64,000 nt of DNA, taken from the NCBI RefSeq assembly GCF_012273895.1, contig NC_052130.1:1674001-1738000 (forward strand), in the 5' to 3' direction. Below the pieces are notes generated by a model, which was not told the DNA's origin, did no database searches, and saw only the letters and a program-made list of their open reading frames with translations. This document shows positions 61,999-64,000 of the stretch, in pieces. Position numbers and translations under genes: made by a program. Within the stretch, counting starts at the first letter, position 1. Each line of letters begins with the position of its first letter. This stretch comes from Zerene cesonia. Taxonomy: Eukaryota; Arthropoda; Insecta; Lepidoptera; Pieridae.

Positions 61999-63157
61999 TT
62001 ATAGTAGGAAGGAAGTAGGATTAATATAATATAATACTATTCACAAATTCACAAAATATTTATAATATTAGCTAGTATATATTTAGTACTCTCGAAATAA
62101 ACAAAAATAAATTTCATGGCACAATCCTTCTTTCTCCATTTTATCCACCTGGGGGTAGAATTTAACAAGATCCTTTTATAGAGGATGCCTACATTATCAG
62201 TCTGTCAGTCACTTTTGCATTTCATACTTCTTAAGATGTTCAAATGCTAGTATTATTTTGTAGTATGTAATTAAATAGCTTAGATCTAAAGCTTCAATTA
62301 ATAAAAACCTTAACCTATTATCTGTATGTGGGTGTAGGATAATAAACGTAAAAAAAAACAATATTTCACATACAACCTCAAAAATTCTATTAAAATAGAA
62401 TTTGATTGAGAAACGTACCTGTGTCACCTGTGTAACGCAACTGGCGCCAACTGAAAAAAAAAAAACATCTATAACATAAAACTGAACTTCCTTCATATTG
62501 TCAGAACTAAATTCAAATACCCACATGACTAGCAACAGCTTACAAATAAAAAAAGAATCATAAAATTCCGTTTACCTAGTAAAAAGTTATGTAGTAAGAA
62601 CAAAAAAGCAGTCGATTTACCTCCTTCTCTTTTGAGATCAGTTCAAAACAAACGCTATAATAATGATACCTATTTACCATGACGTCCACAAAATCTTTGT
62701 ATCCAATACTAAAATACACTAATAATTTACAGTGTTTAGTCTACCTTGACTCCAATAGGTGTGAAACATGTATATTTAATGCTAAATTTGCAGAACGTTT
62801 TTCACCAGCCTGCTAAGTTATTCTGTTGCATATTTATATTAATTTGTTTACTAGCTGCAACCGGCGGCGTCGCTCGCGTGGTACCCGTGTAAAAAGTAGC
62901 CTATGTGGTAATCCGGACTATAATCTATCCCTGTATCAAATTTCATACAGGTGCGATATGGAGTTTACGCGTGAAAGAAGAACCCACATCCATACATCCA
63001 TCCATACTTACACTTAACCACTTACCATACTTACAAAAAAATAAGGAAGTAAACCCTATCCAAAGTAATTGTTTAAAACTTAACAACTATCATCGGTTCA
63101 GTTCAACAAAAACGGTTCAATGGTTTTCATATTCTTTCAAAATTTTGCGCATACGAT

Positions 63158-63310
63158 TTTTTTAGGTCACAGCGGGAAAATGAGCTGGTGGTTTGCCTGA
63201 TAGTAAGCGATTACCATTGCCCATAAACATTCGCAGAGGTAGTGCGTTAAGGAAAGGATTGATGACTGTAAAGAAGGTATGGACTGGGAAGGGTGAGGAA
63301 AAGGAAATGA
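63158..63310 (-). repeat. F-type repeat
   Basis: 'gagctggtggtttgcctgat', 'cattgcccataaacattcgc', 'ggactgggaagggtgaggaa'. Confidence 0.75.
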
Positions 63311-63376
63311 GCAATGAAAAACTACGCTACAATAAATCAAATTTAAAATTTACCAACACTACAGAAAATCCTACTA

Positions 63377-63568
63377 TCCTACTAATATTATAAATGCGAT
63401 AGTTGGTAAGGATGTGTGTGTGTTTGTTGCTCTTTCACGTAAAAATTACTGAACCGATTGCAATAAAATTTGGTACGTAGATAGCTGGACAACTGGAATA
63501 ACATATTTTTATCCCGATATTCCTACGGAATACGGACTTATGTGATTGAAACCGTGGGGCGCAGCTAG
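63377..63568 (+). mobile_element. A-family Helitron-like element, full length
   Basis: tcctactaatattataaatg to gcgcagctag, then a repeated ctagt. Confidence 0.7.
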
Positions 63569-64000
63569 CTAGTATCATATAATTAAAACCTATGTTTACA
63601 AAACTCAGTCATTACATAAATATATTAAAATATAGGCAAATCCACGCACCAAAATGCTCATGGGGTCGTAATCCTAGGTCATTGTAAATGTACTAAAAGT
63701 TTGAGAAGTTCTTATGTGAGGTAAGGTTTCCGGTGCGAGCGTGACCCAATTTTTGTCGAAGCATGCTTCAAGCTTAGATTTAGGTTAGGTTATTCACGCA
63801 ATCTACACGCATAACTTGAGCCAAATATTATGTAAGAAACATAAAAAAAAACAATTTAATAAAAAAATACGAGTCTAAAAATATCTGTCAATTCTGAGGG
63901 TACTTCGTAAAAAGTCACACCACAGATAACATAATTCTATACTAGGTACACTAAAATACGTTTGTACGTAGGGTCGTTGGTAGGTAAAGTAAAATTAAAA

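Larger units (their letters stand above)
54701..64000. other. Downstream intergenic DNA
   Basis: This stretch is repeat-rich (A family 55246, 56189, 60333, 61801, 63377; B family 56341, 57649, 59691; C family 56709; E family 55546; F type 55713, 63158). No ORF resembles a known protein. CpG-richer, repeat-free patches at about 57400-57580, 58140-58330 and 58950-59220 could be regulatory elements or the promoter of a neighbour, but no splice or coding signal supports a gene. Confidence 0.6.

Noticed and set aside
63780..63795. Two TTAGG units, the insect telomere repeat
   Set aside because: Only two units in a row; not an array.

Overview
The window is eukaryotic, AT-rich, intron-rich nuclear DNA from an insect, almost certainly a moth or butterfly. 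Two things show this. One is a multi-exon gene whose protein matches E93 (Eip93F / Mblk-1), the ecdysone-induced transcription factor with pipsqueak-type DNA-binding domains that specifies the adult stage. The other is the dense population of short non-autonomous repeats typical of Lepidoptera: Helitron-like elements ending in CTAG next to T, tRNA-derived SINEs with (GAT)n tails, and palindromic MITEs. No bacterial genes, operons, CRISPR arrays or viral genes were seen.

Layout on the + strand. 1-11447 is upstream or 5'-intron sequence with repeats and a few CpG-richer patches; no exon was recognised there. Five E93 coding exons follow: 11448-11800, 28064-28189, 29834-29943, 39153-39290 and 47360-48755. 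Every junction keeps frame, and the joined reading frame is about 706 codons ending in TAG at 48753. The exons carry, in order, the VAEELMGRRKW block with a CYFC motif, a Ser-rich block with an LQHLL nuclear-receptor box, a Gln/Leu/Ala helix-like block, a PLDLS CtBP-type motif, and two pipsqueak helix-turn-helix domains with a Pro/Ala/His-rich tail. The 5' coding exon or exons are missing, because the first visible exon opens inside a codon.

There are two 1000-N scaffold gaps. The first (24879-25878) is in the largest intron. The second (49044-50043) is just after the stop codon and is artefactual: the 530 bases before it and the 530 bases after it are the same sequence at about 98% identity, with only synonymous coding differences. 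Two overlapping allelic contig ends were therefore placed in tandem. The second copy (50044-50573) is not a second gene.

After the duplicated block, 50574 to about 54700 is free of recognisable repeats and ends at a good polyadenylation signal (54682); it is probably a long E93 3'UTR. The last 9 kb is repeat-rich intergenic sequence with CpG-richer patches at 57.4-59.2 kb. In the 16-kb intron, about 18.1-24.4 kb has no recognisable repeat copy and holds three GC-richer islands and a TATA-like box; this is the best candidate for cis-regulatory or alternative-promoter DNA. A second regulatory candidate is a cluster of four ATCGATA motifs at 45.84-46.10 kb, upstream of the last exon.
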